Positions 1-9,336 of a stretch of DNA of 64,000 bases are shown piece after piece (position 1 is the stretch's first letter; every line of letters starts with the position of its first letter). Under the pieces are notes generated by a model. The model was not told where the DNA came from. It saw only the letters and a list, made by a program, of their open reading frames with translations, and made no database searches. The position numbers were made by a program, and so were the translations under genes. Source of the DNA: Gemmataceae bacterium (lineage in GTDB: Bacteria > Planctomycetota > Planctomycetia > Gemmatales > Gemmataceae); NCBI GenBank assembly GCA_009691845.1, contig SIAJ01000009.1:41811-105810 (forward strand), given 5' to 3'.

Positions 1-536
1 TGGAACCCGAGGTATACGACTTGCTGTTCACGGAAGGGGAACCCGACGGTTTGTGGCACGTCACGCCGGATGTTTCTCAGCACAATCGTCGGAGTCTTTA
101 CTTGCTCGCGAAACGCAACGTCCGCTTGCCGATGCTGGAAGCATTCGATCAGCCCGATAGCCTGACGCCGTGTGCGGCGCGCGCCGTTTCGACTTTCGCC
201 CCGCAAGCCCTGATTCTAATGAACGGGCCGTTCGCACAAGAACAAAGCCGGGCGATGGCAGCTAGCGTGATTCGCGAGGCTGGCAATGAGCCGGAGAAGC
301 AAATCGCGCTGGCATATCGGCGAGCGTTTTGCCGAGCGCCGACTGTCGAGGAGGTGCGGCTCGCTAGGGAATTCCTCGACGGACAGGTTGGATTGGTTCA
401 AGAACGTTTTCTGGCTCGCTTGCCGGCCGGGGTGCCCGAACGATTGCCCAAGGATGCGGATGTAGCCCAGGCCGTGGCGCTCGCGGATTTCTGTTTGGCG
501 TTGTTCAATGCGAATGAGTTTGTGTACATGCCGTGA
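1..536 (+). CDS. DUF1553 (PSD1) domain protein, C-terminal part
   Basis: This is the 3' end of a gene that begins before the window; the frame is open from base 3 to the TGA at 534-536. The roughly 178 visible residues show the C-terminal DUF1553 pattern also seen in the two complete relatives in this window: an NRRSLYLLAKRN segment, then MLEAFDQPD, an ALILMNGPF segment, and a helical tail with YRRAFCRAP. These proteins are secreted, usually carry an N-terminal planctomycete cytochrome domain, and normally sit beside a DUF1501 gene. Their reaction is unknown. The family assignment is firm, but the N-terminal domains cannot be checked because they lie outside the window. Confidence 0.85.
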   Translation, partial: EPEVYDLLFTEGEPDGLWHVTPDVSQHNRRSLYLLAKRNVRLPMLEAFDQPDSLTPCAARAVSTFAPQALILMNGPFAQEQSRAMAASVIREAGNEPEKQIALAYRRAFCRAPTVEEVRLAREFLDGQVGLVQERFLARLPAGVPERLPKDADVAQAVALADFCLALFNANEFVYMP

Positions 537-601
537 AACGCCACGCACCGTTCGAAGGCTTCGCGGTACATCGAGACTAAACGATCCGAGGCGATTCCAG
601 A

Positions 602-2050
602 ATGGACCCTACTCTCCGTCGTTCGCTCTACTCGCTCATGCTCGTGGCCACCACGGGCATGATGGTAGCCCGCGTCGTCAATGTCGAATTTCTCTTCGAG
701 CCCAGTTTGTACAAGGCCTATCCCAAGCGAAACTGGCCAAAGGACAAGCCAGACCCGCAGCCTTCGTTCGGTTCAAATGATCGGGCCCGCTGGGCAACCG
801 TGAAGGCCCTCGTCGAAAATGGCGAGTTCAAAATCGGGGAGCGAATTGCAGATCCCACTGTTCCCAAGGGTTATCGAGACGAAGGGGTATTGTTTTCGCC
901 GGGCTTCGGTTCCGTGGATGTGGTTTTGCACCCGGAACGACAGCACTTCTATTCCACCAAACCGCCACTGCTCACGATGATCGCAGCGGGCGAGTACTGG
1001 GTGATCTATCACGTCTTCAAGAAGGAAATTGCCGCGCAGCGATGGGAGACAGTCATTCCCATTCTGCTGCTCACGAACGTCCTGCCCTTGATACTCTCGC
1101 TGTGGCTGCTCTCACGGCTACTCGAGAGCTACGGCCAAACCGACTGGGGCCGGCTGTTCGTGTTCGCGGTTGCGTGTTTCGCAACCTTCCTGCCGACCTT
1201 CGCGAACACCTTGAACAACCATGTGCCGGCGAGTTGTTGCGTCATGTACGCGACATATGCGCTCCTCGGAGTGGGCAGGCAACGTGGGCTGCAGGAGTCG
1301 AATAGTTCGGGGATTCAGATCACCAGTTCGCCTTTCCGATTGCTGTTGGTCGGCCTCTTCTCGGGCTTGGCCGCGAGCATGGATCTTCCCGCACTGGCCT
1401 TTGCGGGCATCGCGGCCACCTTGATCTTCACCCAATCGTGGAAAGGCCTGATTTGGTTTCTGCCCGCTCTGGTGTTACCGCTTAACGTTCAAACCTACAT
1501 CAACTACCTCATGATCGACACCTGGAAACCGATCTACGCGATGTTTGGCACCGAATGGTACGAGTACGCGGGCAGCCACTGGGCGAAACGGCACGATGCG
1601 AAACCGGAGGGAATTGACTTCGCCAACGAGCCAAAGCACGTATACACGTTTCACTTACTGTTCGGGCATCACGGCTTGTTCTCGCTGACGCCCGTGTGGC
1701 TCATCGCACTCGTGGGCATGGGCATGGTGTTCAGCCGCGAGCGTCTGGCCGGCCTCTTTCATCGCGGGACGATTGTGACGCTGCTCGTCGTTGTCGTGTT
1801 CTACATTTTCAAGAGCAACAACTACGGAGGCTGGACGAGCGGACCACGCTGGTTCTTTTGGTTGACACCGATGCTGCTATTGGCCATGCTCCCCGCGGCC
1901 GACGTACTGAGCCGCTCGAAAAGCGGTCGTGGGTTCGCCTATCTGTGCTTGGGCGTGTCCGCGTTCTCGGCCACGTATCCCTGGGCAAATCCCTGGCGAC
2001 ATCCGTGGGCGTACCAGATGTGCGAGTACATGGACTGGGTGAAATATTAA
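602..2050 (+). CDS. GT-C-like multi-pass membrane protein
   Basis: This 482-residue protein has an N-terminal hydrophobic helix, a soluble loop and then about eight to ten membrane segments. The loop carries HFYSTKPPLLT near residue 120, which resembles the KPPL stretch after the first periplasmic loop in PMT/ArnT-type glycosyltransferases of the GT-C fold. A transfer of sugar from a polyprenyl-phosphate donor at the outer face of the inner membrane is therefore possible, but this is inference. The acidic catalytic motif of that family is not obvious. The ATG at 602 follows a GAGG at 588-591. The next gene starts 10 bp downstream and is probably co-transcribed. Confidence 0.6.
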   Translation: MDPTLRRSLYSLMLVATTGMMVARVVNVEFLFEPSLYKAYPKRNWPKDKPDPQPSFGSNDRARWATVKALVENGEFKIGERIADPTVPKGYRDEGVLFSPGFGSVDVVLHPERQHFYSTKPPLLTMIAAGEYWVIYHVFKKEIAAQRWETVIPILLLTNVLPLILSLWLLSRLLESYGQTDWGRLFVFAVACFATFLPTFANTLNNHVPASCCVMYATYALLGVGRQRGLQESNSSGIQITSSPFRLLLVGLFSGLAASMDLPALAFAGIAATLIFTQSWKGLIWFLPALVLPLNVQTYINYLMIDTWKPIYAMFGTEWYEYAGSHWAKRHDAKPEGIDFANEPKHVYTFHLLFGHHGLFSLTPVWLIALVGMGMVFSRERLAGLFHRGTIVTLLVVVVFYIFKSNNYGGWTSGPRWFFWLTPMLLLAMLPAADVLSRSKSGRGFAYLCLGVSAFSATYPWANPWRHPWAYQMCEYMDWVKY

Positions 2051-2060
2051 CGAGGCCGAC

Positions 2061-3257
2061 ATGGCGACCGACGATTTCGATGATTACGACGATGCGATGC
2101 CACCAAGCGACCCTCCGGTGCTCCGCCCTTTGCATCCCGATGAGATGTCGCGCGAAGAGTTGCGCGCGAAGTATTTGAAGCCGGGGTTTGGGTTTTGGAT
2201 GGCGGTGCTCTGGTGTGTGCTGTATCTGCTCGTGACACAAATTGTGGCGGGAATCGTCTTTGGCATCCCGATCATCGGCATCGCGATGATCCCCGAGTTT
2301 CAGGAAAACGGGATGGAAGTCCTGAACGATCCGGCAAAGCTAAACGCCTGGATGGCGGGGCCAGATGGTCGCGTGGCCACTCTGTTGGTTGTTGCAGCAA
2401 CACAGTTTTTCGGCTTGGCTTTTAGCCTCTTGCTCTTGCGTCTTCGCTGTGGAAAATCGTGGAAACGCAAGATCGCTTTGACCCGGCTTCCCTTCGGGAT
2501 CCACGGATTGCTCGTGCTGATAGGATTTCCGGCTTTGCTGGCTGTTGGTGCCACTATTGAAATCCCGATCGAGAAGTATGTGCCTAGCATCCAGCAAATC
2601 CTCGATGCTTTGAACATCAACTTCAAGTTTGATGGTTCCGAAACTCTCATACCTTTGCTGAAGCATACTCCGTTCTTGTTCGCGATCTTCGCGATTGCAA
2701 TCGCGCCAGGAATTTGCGAGGAGATGTTTTGCCGTGGGTTTATCGCCCAGGGCTTGGGGGGACGCTACAGCATGTGGTTGGTTGTGGTGATTACTTCGTT
2801 TCTGTTTGGGTGCCTGCACATGGATCCCCGACAAGGACTTGGTGCAGGACTGTTAGGCTTGGCCATTCATGGTTCCTATGTCGCTACCCGTTCGATGCTC
2901 GTCCCCATGTTCATTCACTTTGCAAACAACGGCATGGCCGTAGTCCACTTCAACGAGGGACTGGCCTTTCCGATTCTCGCACCACTCGAGGAAACTTTGA
3001 AAGGTGCTCCAGCGTTGTTCGTTCTGAGTTCGGTCCTGTTCTTCAGTGCCGTCTGCTACGCCCTCTACCAAACCCGCTGCAAGCTCGCCCCGGTCGAACC
3101 GGGAATGCCAACCTGGGAGCCGAAAGGCGTCAGTAGTGTGGAACTTCCGCCGCCGAACTCCGGGACCATTGTCACGCACGACCCGATCTCCACGTTGAGC
3201 GTGGGACTGGTTCTAGCGGGGGCGGTTATCTTTGGAATGGTGCTGGCGTTTGCGTAA
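2061..3257 (+). CDS. CPBP family intramembrane metalloprotease
   Basis: This 398-residue polytopic protein carries the three CPBP (Abi/Rce1-like) motifs in order. EEMFCRG, fitting EExxxR, is near residue 219, FLFGCLHMD is near 247, and HFANN, fitting HxxxN, is near 285. These residues bind metal and form the active site within the membrane in Rce1-type proteases. About seven or eight membrane helices surround them, and residues 340-375 form a proline-rich soluble loop. Bacterial substrates are mostly unknown. The start ATG follows GAGG with a 5-nt gap, 10 bp after the upstream membrane protein. The gene ends against a large palindrome that it shares with the convergent gene downstream. Confidence 0.9.
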   Translation: MATDDFDDYDDAMPPSDPPVLRPLHPDEMSREELRAKYLKPGFGFWMAVLWCVLYLLVTQIVAGIVFGIPIIGIAMIPEFQENGMEVLNDPAKLNAWMAGPDGRVATLLVVAATQFFGLAFSLLLLRLRCGKSWKRKIALTRLPFGIHGLLVLIGFPALLAVGATIEIPIEKYVPSIQQILDALNINFKFDGSETLIPLLKHTPFLFAIFAIAIAPGICEEMFCRGFIAQGLGGRYSMWLVVVITSFLFGCLHMDPRQGLGAGLLGLAIHGSYVATRSMLVPMFIHFANNGMAVVHFNEGLAFPILAPLEETLKGAPALFVLSSVLFFSAVCYALYQTRCKLAPVEPGMPTWEPKGVSSVELPPPNSGTIVTHDPISTLSVGLVLAGAVIFGMVLAFA

Positions 3258-3266
3258 AGGCAAAGG

Positions 3267-3326
3267 CGAGCGGCGTAAGCCGCCGGGTGATGTTGCCGAA
3301 CATCACCCGGCGGCTTACGCCGCTCG
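3267..3326. repeat. 28-bp perfect palindrome between convergent genes (class A)
   Basis: A 28-bp arm at 3267-3294 is exactly repeated in inverted form at 3299-3326 around a 4-base loop GCCG. The arm core reads AGCGGCGTAAGCCGCCGGG, and that core is itself partly palindromic. No T-tract follows on either side, so it is not a classical intrinsic terminator, although the placement between two convergent stops would suit a two-way transcription barrier. The same core recurs at 9183-9259 and 13407-13453. Confidence 0.9.
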
Positions 3327-3339
3327 GCTCGCCAGTCGG

Positions 3340-4431
3340 TTACTTCTTCGTCACATAGCTCAACGACAAAATCGCAAATGAAGTTGCGAGTTCCTGCGAG
3401 TTCTCCATGAACTGTCCGTTTAAATTCTTCCAGCTCCCATCGTCCGCTTGCTTTTTCTTCAGTGTCTCAAACAGTTCCTTTCGCCAATCGTGCTTCTTGC
3501 CGACTGCATCGGTAAAGATGTCTTCGTCGAGTGCGTCCATCGCCTTGGCGAAGACGTGGTAGTAGTAGTAGAGTCCCGAGTCTTTCTGGCCGGGGTTCTC
3601 TTCCAGCGTGTAATGTTGCTTGATCCAGTCGATGGCCGCCTTCACTCGTGGGTCGTCCTTGCCAATACCGGCATAGAGGAAGCTCTTGAGGCCGGCGTAG
3701 GTCATGCCGCCTTCGGACCGCAAGCCGCCTTCCGGAGTGCGTTTGGCACTCTTGGCATTCGTGGCATCGAATGGGTTGTAAACGAAGCCGCCCTTGTCCG
3801 CGGCCGTGGCCTTCTTCGCATAATCCTGCTTGTTCCCTTCGCCGGCCAGATTTTGGCATCGGCTCAGGAAAATGATCGCGTTCTTGATTGCCGGGTCGTC
3901 CTTTGGCACGCCGGCTGCGAGCAAGGCCTCCAGCGTGAAGTGCGCGTTGGAGACGTCCGGTCGCGACTTCGCGTCGTAGCCGAAGCCGCCGAAGGGGAGT
4001 GCATCTACCGCTCCGCCTTGCTGCAGTGTCTTTAGATACTTGCTGGCATTGGCGATCACCGCATCGTACTTGCCGCTCTTGTTTGCCTCCTTGAAGGTGA
4101 CGAGTGCGATGCTGGTCGTGTAGTTTTGCAGGAACCCGGCATAGACACCGCCATCCTTCTGAACGTGTTTTTCGACGCTGGCCAGTGCTTTAACCACAAC
4201 CGGATCGTCGATGGGCTTACCCAGGCGGACGAGTGCGGCCGCAATGAGGGCGGTCGTGCCCGGACCTGCTTTGACCGGCTCGAATGAGCCATCGTCCTTC
4301 TGCCTGCCTTTCAAGAAGTCGTAGGCCTTGTCCGTTACCGCCTTGACCTCTTTCGGATCGGGGCCGGCCTTCTGAGCGAACGCCGGTGCGGCAACGGCGA
4401 GGGTTAGAGCGAAGGTCAATAAACGTTGCAC
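3340..4431 (-). CDS. Secreted terpenoid-cyclase/prenyltransferase-repeat protein
   Basis: This 363-residue protein starts with a signal peptide (MQRLLTFALTLAVAAPAFA). Repeats of the squalene-cyclase/prenyltransferase alpha-barrel type follow, for example DFLKGRQKDDGSF near residue 45, GGFGYDAKS near 160, GGLRSEGGMTYAGLKSFLYAG near 240, and KKKQADDGSWKN near the end. Comparable proteins are common in planctomycetes and contain the barrel without the DxDD cyclase acid motif, which I also do not see here, so enzymatic cyclisation is doubtful. I chose the GTG at 4431 because AGGAG precedes it by 9 nt and the signal peptide then begins cleanly. An upstream in-frame ATG at 4470 would add 13 unlikely residues. 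Confidence 0.82.
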   Translation of the reverse strand: MQRLLTFALTLAVAAPAFAQKAGPDPKEVKAVTDKAYDFLKGRQKDDGSFEPVKAGPGTTALIAAALVRLGKPIDDPVVVKALASVEKHVQKDGGVYAGFLQNYTTSIALVTFKEANKSGKYDAVIANASKYLKTLQQGGAVDALPFGGFGYDAKSRPDVSNAHFTLEALLAAGVPKDDPAIKNAIIFLSRCQNLAGEGNKQDYAKKATAADKGGFVYNPFDATNAKSAKRTPEGGLRSEGGMTYAGLKSFLYAGIGKDDPRVKAAIDWIKQHYTLEENPGQKDSGLYYYYHVFAKAMDALDEDIFTDAVGKKHDWRKELFETLKKKQADDGSWKNLNGQFMENSQELATSFAILSLSYVTKK

Positions 4432-4620
4432 GATACGATACTCCTGGAGTGAAGCGGAACTTGAGGGCAAATCGTGTTCCGGAGTTGAACGGGCTCTCAG
4501 GTTCTTTGTAGGCAGTCACTCGAAGATACACACTGATCGCAGGCACGCAAAATTTAGCCCGAGGGGGCCATTTTTTGACCGGATCGAATCCACACCATCC
4601 ATCGCTCATACGCTAGTTTC

Positions 4621-5907
4621 ATGCTCACCTTCCTTCGCACTCGCTCGCTGACCCAGTGGATTCTGGTGTCGATGGTCGTCGGTACGCTCGTGGGTTGGGC
4701 GTTTCCGGAATCGTCGCAGAGCCTCAAGCCTCTCTCGACCATCTTCCTGCGGATGATCAAGTCGCTGATCGCCCCGCTCATCTTCGCGACGCTGGTGGTC
4801 GGTATCGCGGGACACGGCGACGACATGAAGCGTGTTGGCCGCCTGGCATTCAAATCGCTCGTCTATTTCGAGATTGTAACCACGCTCGCCTTGTTCATCG
4901 GCCTGGCGTTCGTGAATCTCACCGAACCGGGCGTGGGAGTGAACCTCCCGGCAGAAGCGGGCAAGGCCGGGGAGTTAAAGGGCAAGCAGAAGACCTTTGG
5001 CGAGATCGTCGAACACGTGCCTCCTCAAAGCGTCTTTGAAGCAGCCGCCACGAACGACGTGTTGCAGATCGTCTTCTGGTCGATTCTCTTCGCGGTCGCT
5101 CTCACGCAAGTGCGCGGCAAATCCAAAGAGGTCATGATCAACGGGCTGGAATCGCTGGCACAGGTGATGTTCAAGTTCACAGGCATCGTGATGAAGTATG
5201 CCCCGATCGGCATTGGGGCCGCGATTGCTGTCACGGTCGGCCACAGCGGTCTCGGCATTCTCCAGAACCTGGCGATTCTCATTCTGACGCTCTACATCGC
5301 CCTCGTTGTCTTCATGCTGGTCGTGCTGTTGCCGGTCGCACTCGTGGCTCGCGTGCCGTTGAAGAAGTTCGGCAAGGCTATCAAGGAGCCGGCCCTGATC
5401 GCGTTCTCCACCACCTCTTCCGAAGCGGCCCTGCCAAAAGCGATGCTGGCGATGCAGGCCATTGGCGTGCCCAAGCGTGTCGTGGCGTTTGTCATGCCGA
5501 CGGGCTACTCGTTCAACCTGGACGGCACGACGCTCTACTTGGCCGTGGCGTCGATCTTCGCGGCGCAAGCGGCCGGCGTACATATGAGCTTCGATCAACA
5601 GCTCGTGATGATGCTCACGCTGATGCTGACGAGCAAAGGCGTAGCCGGTGTGCCACGCGCATCGCTGGTGATCCTGGCGGGAACCTTGGTCTCCTTCGAT
5701 CTGCCCCTGGCCGCCATCGCCGTGATCCTGGGTGTGGATGAACTGATGGACATGGCCCGCACGACCGTGAACCTGATCGGCAACTGCCTGGCAACCTGCG
5801 TGATGGCCCGCTGGGAAGGGGAGTTCGACGACAATGCAACGGGCGAACTGATCGTCGAACCAGATGTGCCGACGCTTAATGTCACGAAAAGTGAGCCGGC
5901 GACGTAA
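4621..5907 (+). CDS. Dicarboxylate/amino acid:cation symporter (DAACS family)
   Basis: This 428-residue protein has the GltP/GltPh architecture: six N-terminal helices, then the two re-entrant hairpins and helices 7 and 8. STTSSEAALPKAM near residue 260 is hairpin 1. YSFNLDGTTLY near 297 is the unwound TM7 that corresponds to NMDGT in GltPh. GVAGVPRASLVIL near 340 is hairpin 2, and MDMARTTVNLIGN near 377 is TM8, with the Asp and Arg positions that contact substrate carboxylates in known structures. The likely substrate is C4-dicarboxylate, glutamate or aspartate, driven by Na+ or H+. No strong Shine-Dalgarno sequence is visible upstream of the ATG. Confidence 0.93.
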   Translation: MLTFLRTRSLTQWILVSMVVGTLVGWAFPESSQSLKPLSTIFLRMIKSLIAPLIFATLVVGIAGHGDDMKRVGRLAFKSLVYFEIVTTLALFIGLAFVNLTEPGVGVNLPAEAGKAGELKGKQKTFGEIVEHVPPQSVFEAAATNDVLQIVFWSILFAVALTQVRGKSKEVMINGLESLAQVMFKFTGIVMKYAPIGIGAAIAVTVGHSGLGILQNLAILILTLYIALVVFMLVVLLPVALVARVPLKKFGKAIKEPALIAFSTTSSEAALPKAMLAMQAIGVPKRVVAFVMPTGYSFNLDGTTLYLAVASIFAAQAAGVHMSFDQQLVMMLTLMLTSKGVAGVPRASLVILAGTLVSFDLPLAAIAVILGVDELMDMARTTVNLIGNCLATCVMARWEGEFDDNATGELIVEPDVPTLNVTKSEPAT

Positions 5908-5944
5908 GTCGGCGGAGTTTGGAATTCCCTTCGGAGAACCGTCG

Positions 5945-6334
5945 ATGTCATTCCAAGCTCAGCCTTTGGTCGGTCACCGGGTTCAACTTGAACCTCTTGA
6001 GCCTGCCCATCGCGAACCGCTACGTGAAGCGGCGAACGACGAACGCATCTGGCGGCACACAATCGAGGTTGCTCGCGGAAAAATATTCGATGTCTGGTTC
6101 GATCAAGCTCTTGCCGAGCAGCAGGCCTGCCGACGGATTCCTTTCGCGGTTCGGAACCGTTCCGATGGCCGATTGATCAGCGGCATATGGTCGTACAGGA
6201 AGGCCGTCTCCGCGACAGCGTGGTTTTCAGCATTCTTGCGAGCGAATGGCCGGGCGTTCGTGCGGGATTGCAACGCAGGCTCGAGAAATGAGCAACCCGT
6301 TCCGGAGGCCGTGGCCATCAATTGGCTGGACTAA
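5945..6334 (+). pseudogene. Truncated GNAT-family N-acetyltransferase
   Basis: The first 75 residues, from MSFQAQPLVGHRVQLEPLEP to PFAVRNRSDGRLI, match the start of the GNAT subgroup that acetylates ribosomal-protein or antibiotic-like substrates. After that point the reading frame gives no GNAT sequence. The acetyl-CoA pyrophosphate loop (RxxGxG/A) and the C-terminal half are absent, and a stop follows at residue 129. No other frame in 6100-6390 restores the missing half. The gene therefore looks truncated, with unrelated sequence at its 3' end. GGAG lies just upstream of the ATG at 5945. It could only be functional if the short form has a new role. Confidence 0.65.
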
Positions 6335-6394
6335 TGCCAAGCGAGAAGGTAAAATTTCTCCTCATCTTTATCTCTGTCACATTCGAGATTCATT

Positions 6395-7246
6395 ATGTAT
6401 TCGAGCAAACGTACTCCCCGGAGAGCCTTCACGCTTATCGAACTTTTGGTGGTAATCGCGATCATTGCGATCCTGATTGGTTTGTTGTTGCCGGCCGTGC
6501 AGAAAGTGCGCGAGGCCGCCAATCGCATGAAGTGTTCGAACAACCTCAAACAAATTGGCGTCGCCTACCATAGTTATCACGATACGCTCGGCCGATTCCC
6601 GGCAGCGGGTGACAACGGTCCGACGGCATGCTGCTCGGCGGACGCAGGTTACTTCGATTATTACAACTGGACCTATCACATCCTCCCGTACCTGGAACAG
6701 GACAACATTTGGCGATTGGGCCAAACCAACCAGGCGGCCCTACGAACCTCGATCACCAAGACCTATTTTTGCCCGACCCGCCGCCAGACTCAACTCTATA
6801 AGAACGTGGCGAAGAGCGATTACGCAGCCTCCCGTGGTACGGGTGAGAATGGCGTTGCCTCTCGCTACAACCTCGGCTTCGTGGTAATGATGGCCCATAT
6901 CCTGGATGGCACGTCCAATACTCTCCTGGCCGGTGAAACGCGCGTGCACCGAGCGTTCATGATCGCCGGCGACGATTGCTGTTCCGACAACGAGGACGCC
7001 TACACCAACGGTTGGGCCGACGATGTGGTTCGCCATGGTGCCTCCCCGCCGCAGCCGGACATATGGAATCCTGCGTTAATCGGGGGCGTGGCCGATGGGT
7101 ACTTCGGGTCCAGCCATCCCACCGGGATAAACGCTGTCCTCGTGGACGGGTCCGTCCGGCATATCCGCTTCAGCGTGAACGCGACCACTTTCAGCCGCCT
7201 CGCACAACGCGACGATGGCCAAAATGTCGATCACGACGGTCTCTAA
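6395..7246 (+). CDS. DUF1559 protein with prepilin-type N-terminus
   Basis: This 283-residue protein begins with a type IV pilin-like processing and helix segment ([21 protein letters not shown]) followed by [20 protein letters not shown]. That combination is the hallmark of the planctomycete DUF1559 (SBP_bac_10-like) family. Cleavage would be expected just before FTLIE by a prepilin peptidase. The C-terminus holds the family's [12 protein letters not shown] motif near residue 250. Planctomycete genomes carry many paralogs, and they are thought to form surface or pseudopilus structures, but the role is unproven. The gene is followed 14 bp later by a lipoprotein gene, an arrangement repeated in mirror order at 37.9-39.3 kb. 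Confidence 0.92.
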   Translation: MYSSKRTPRRAFTLIELLVVIAIIAILIGLLLPAVQKVREAANRMKCSNNLKQIGVAYHSYHDTLGRFPAAGDNGPTACCSADAGYFDYYNWTYHILPYLEQDNIWRLGQTNQAALRTSITKTYFCPTRRQTQLYKNVAKSDYAASRGTGENGVASRYNLGFVVMMAHILDGTSNTLLAGETRVHRAFMIAGDDCCSDNEDAYTNGWADDVVRHGASPPQPDIWNPALIGGVADGYFGSSHPTGINAVLVDGSVRHIRFSVNATTFSRLAQRDDGQNVDHDGL

Positions 7247-7260
7247 TACTCGGACATCCC

Positions 7261-7728
7261 ATGAAACCGCTTCACTTCCCCGGTCGCTGGGCCGGGGGTA
7301 TTGCTTTGTGCCTCACCACCTTGCTTGTTGCGGGCTGCGAGACCCGCGTCGCAATCACCGGCAAGGTGCTCAACGCCGGCCAACCGTTGCCGAAAGCCGA
7401 ACTGCGTTGGGTTTCTGAATCCGACTCCTCGTTGTTTGTCGGTGGCGCAACGGACGCGTCGGGCAATATCATCGTGGACGCGGGTGGGAAGAGTGCTATT
7501 CCTGTTGGCAATTACAAGGTCACTGTCGTTTGGTGGCGATTGGCCAACGGCAAGCCGTTGCCGGACGGCGAAGAAGGCACGGCCATCAAGGGAAAGCCAG
7601 GTGCCGCCAAGCAATTCTCTGCGACGCTCGATGTGGAGATCACCAAGGGAACAACTCAGGTCGATCTCGATGTGACCGGGAAGGGAACCGTGGTCGGCGA
7701 CATCAAACCTGCGAGTGTCTTGCCCTAG
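7261..7728 (+). CDS. Small lipoprotein with a carboxypeptidase-regulatory-like fold
   Basis: This 155-residue protein has a charged start, a hydrophobic stretch and the lipobox LVAGC at about residue 26, so it is probably lipid-anchored. The mature part starts with a beta-rich ITGKVLNAGQPLPKAELRW segment, resembling the transthyretin-like carboxypeptidase regulatory domain (GxVxxxGxPxxxAxVxF) common in planctomycete lipoproteins. It lies 14 bp after a DUF1559 gene, and this pairing is common in the phylum, so the two products may act together at the cell envelope. No catalytic motif is visible. Confidence 0.75.
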   Translation: MKPLHFPGRWAGGIALCLTTLLVAGCETRVAITGKVLNAGQPLPKAELRWVSESDSSLFVGGATDASGNIIVDAGGKSAIPVGNYKVTVVWWRLANGKPLPDGEEGTAIKGKPGAAKQFSATLDVEITKGTTQVDLDVTGKGTVVGDIKPASVLP

Positions 7729-7749
7729 CATAAAACACTCGCAGCCGAT

Positions 7750-9159
7750 TCATTTTTTCTTGGGCGGCAGTGGCGCCGAAGCCCAGTCGTCCGTTCGGAA
7801 CGGGGCGGCTGGGAGACCGGACTTGCTGTAGAGATTCGCACCATCCGGGTTTGCTGAGTACGCGTAGCGAACGGCAACCGGCTTCGCGACATCAGGGCTC
7901 GAAACCACGACCGAATCACCTTCGATTACAGCGTCGGCCCAGACCCATTTCTTATCCTCGCCGGCAATGGCGAATCGCTTTAACTTGCCTTCCTTGTCCT
8001 CGGCCACAGGCGATCGGCCGGTCTTCTTGCCGACGATCAAACCGCCTTCGACATGGTTGAAAGAGACTCGGGCCTTGCTGCCATCGATCTTCATCTCCTT
8101 CAACATCGGGCTGCAATGGGCGATGTCCTTCATGGCGTAATCCTTGACCAGGGCCCAACGTGCAAGTCGTTCACCCACGTCCTTCTTGTTCTTCGGGTGA
8201 ATGTCACGGGCCTCGCCGACATCGATGATGACGGCCATTCCGGAGTTCTTGATGTCCAGCGCCTTGGCCTCCGCCTCGCGGATTTTCGAGAAACCATCGC
8301 CCCCTTCCGGCTTATTCGTGTCGCCGGTGAAATTGGGGAGCTGCACGTTGTAGAACGAGAAATCGCCCTGGCCCCAGGCGTAACGCATGCCCGACACGAG
8401 GCCGCGCAATTTGTGGTAATAGGTTTCCCCTTCACCACCGTTGCTTTCACCCTGATACCACAACATACCACGCATGGCATACGGCTTGAGCGGTTCGGTG
8501 TGCGACTTATACAGGTTCGAGAAGTTGATCTTCGCGTCCTCCGGGCGATTGCTCAGGTACTCGGTTGCCGAGGCTGGGCTCATCCACGGTTCAATCCGCG
8601 TGCCGCCGATGGCATTGTTCAGCAGGCCAACGGGCACGACCTTCGTCTGATAGATGCTGCGTGCGAAGTAGAAGCCGACGGCCGTGAAGTTCCCGACCGT
8701 CTTTGGATCACAGATCGTCCACTGACCATTGTGAGCACGATGGCGAATGAGCGGAAAGTTCGCTTCGGCAGCGTCTTCCCTGGCATCGGACTGATTGATG
8801 TTCCACTGCATGTTCGACTGCCCGGCACACAGCCAGACTTCGCCGACCAGCACATCCTTGAACACGACGCTTTTTTCAGTCCCAGCGACCTTGAATTCCG
8901 AGGGTGCCTGTTTTTGGTCTGCCATCATCGTATCGAGCTTCAGGGACCAACTACCCTTGTCGTCGGCCGTGGCCGAGGCTTCCTTCGTGCGGAATGAAAC
9001 GGTCACTTTCTCGCCAGGAGTTGCCGTACCCCAAACAACGACGGGCATGCCTTGCTGAAGGACCATGTGATCCCCGAAGACGGCCGCGGGCTTCGGGTCG
9101 GCCTGAATCGCGCTAATGGTTGCGAGTGATGCAAGAATCGTTGCGAAGAGTCGTGTCAT
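7750..9159 (-). CDS. Sialate O-acetylesterase (SASA domain)
   Basis: This 469-residue protein has a signal peptide (residues 1-20) and the SGNH-hydrolase blocks of the SASA family. WLCAGQSNMQW near residue 107 contains the catalytic Ser within GQSNM, and MLWYQGESNG near 232 forms the oxyanion region. An N-terminal beta domain precedes the hydrolase core, as in sialate 9-O-acetylesterases. The expected activity is removal of acetyl groups from sialic acids or from acetylated polysaccharide in the periplasm. The ATG at 9159 is preceded by AAGGA with a 7-nt gap. Planctomycetes use such enzymes in polysaccharide degradation. Confidence 0.9.
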   Translation of the reverse strand: MTRLFATILASLATISAIQADPKPAAVFGDHMVLQQGMPVVVWGTATPGEKVTVSFRTKEASATADDKGSWSLKLDTMMADQKQAPSEFKVAGTEKSVVFKDVLVGEVWLCAGQSNMQWNINQSDAREDAAEANFPLIRHRAHNGQWTICDPKTVGNFTAVGFYFARSIYQTKVVPVGLLNNAIGGTRIEPWMSPASATEYLSNRPEDAKINFSNLYKSHTEPLKPYAMRGMLWYQGESNGGEGETYYHKLRGLVSGMRYAWGQGDFSFYNVQLPNFTGDTNKPEGGDGFSKIREAEAKALDIKNSGMAVIIDVGEARDIHPKNKKDVGERLARWALVKDYAMKDIAHCSPMLKEMKIDGSKARVSFNHVEGGLIVGKKTGRSPVAEDKEGKLKRFAIAGEDKKWVWADAVIEGDSVVVSSPDVAKPVAVRYAYSANPDGANLYSKSGLPAAPFRTDDWASAPLPPKKK

Positions 9160-9182
9160 GGTGCATCCTTGAGAGAGGTGTT

Positions 9183-9259
9183 GGCGAGCGGAGCGGCGTG
9201 AGCCGCCCGATGATGCTGGTTTTCAACATCACCGGGCGGCTCACGCCGCTCCGCTCGCC
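9183..9259. repeat. 33-bp palindrome upstream of the sialate esterase (class A)
   Basis: Arms at 9183-9215 and 9227-9259 pair over 33 bp with one mismatch around an 11-base loop. The core is GAGCGGCGTGAGCCGCC, a variant of the sequence at 3267-3326. It lies upstream of the leftward esterase gene and downstream of the leftward DUF1501 gene, so a role at the end of the DUF1501 transcript is possible. Confidence 0.9.
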
Positions 9260-9270
9260 GGAAGCCCAAC

Positions 9271-9328
9271 GAGCCTGAAGCGTAAGCGAAGGCGAGACTC
9301 GACCGCCCCTTGCTTACGCTTCAGGCTC
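9271..9328. repeat. 17-bp palindrome, second element in the same spacer
   Basis: GAGCCTGAAGCGTAAGC at 9271-9287 is exactly inverted at 9312-9328 around a 24-base loop. It directly follows the class A palindrome, so this spacer holds two unrelated stem-loops one after the other. It ends 8 bp before the stop of the DUF1501 gene and could form at the end of that transcript. Confidence 0.85.
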
Positions 9329-9336
9329 AGAAGAAA

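Noticed and set aside
3267..3326. The class A palindrome as an ordinary intrinsic terminator
   Set aside because: There is no T-tract on either side, the stem is unusually long, and copies also lie between co-directional genes likely to be in one operon.
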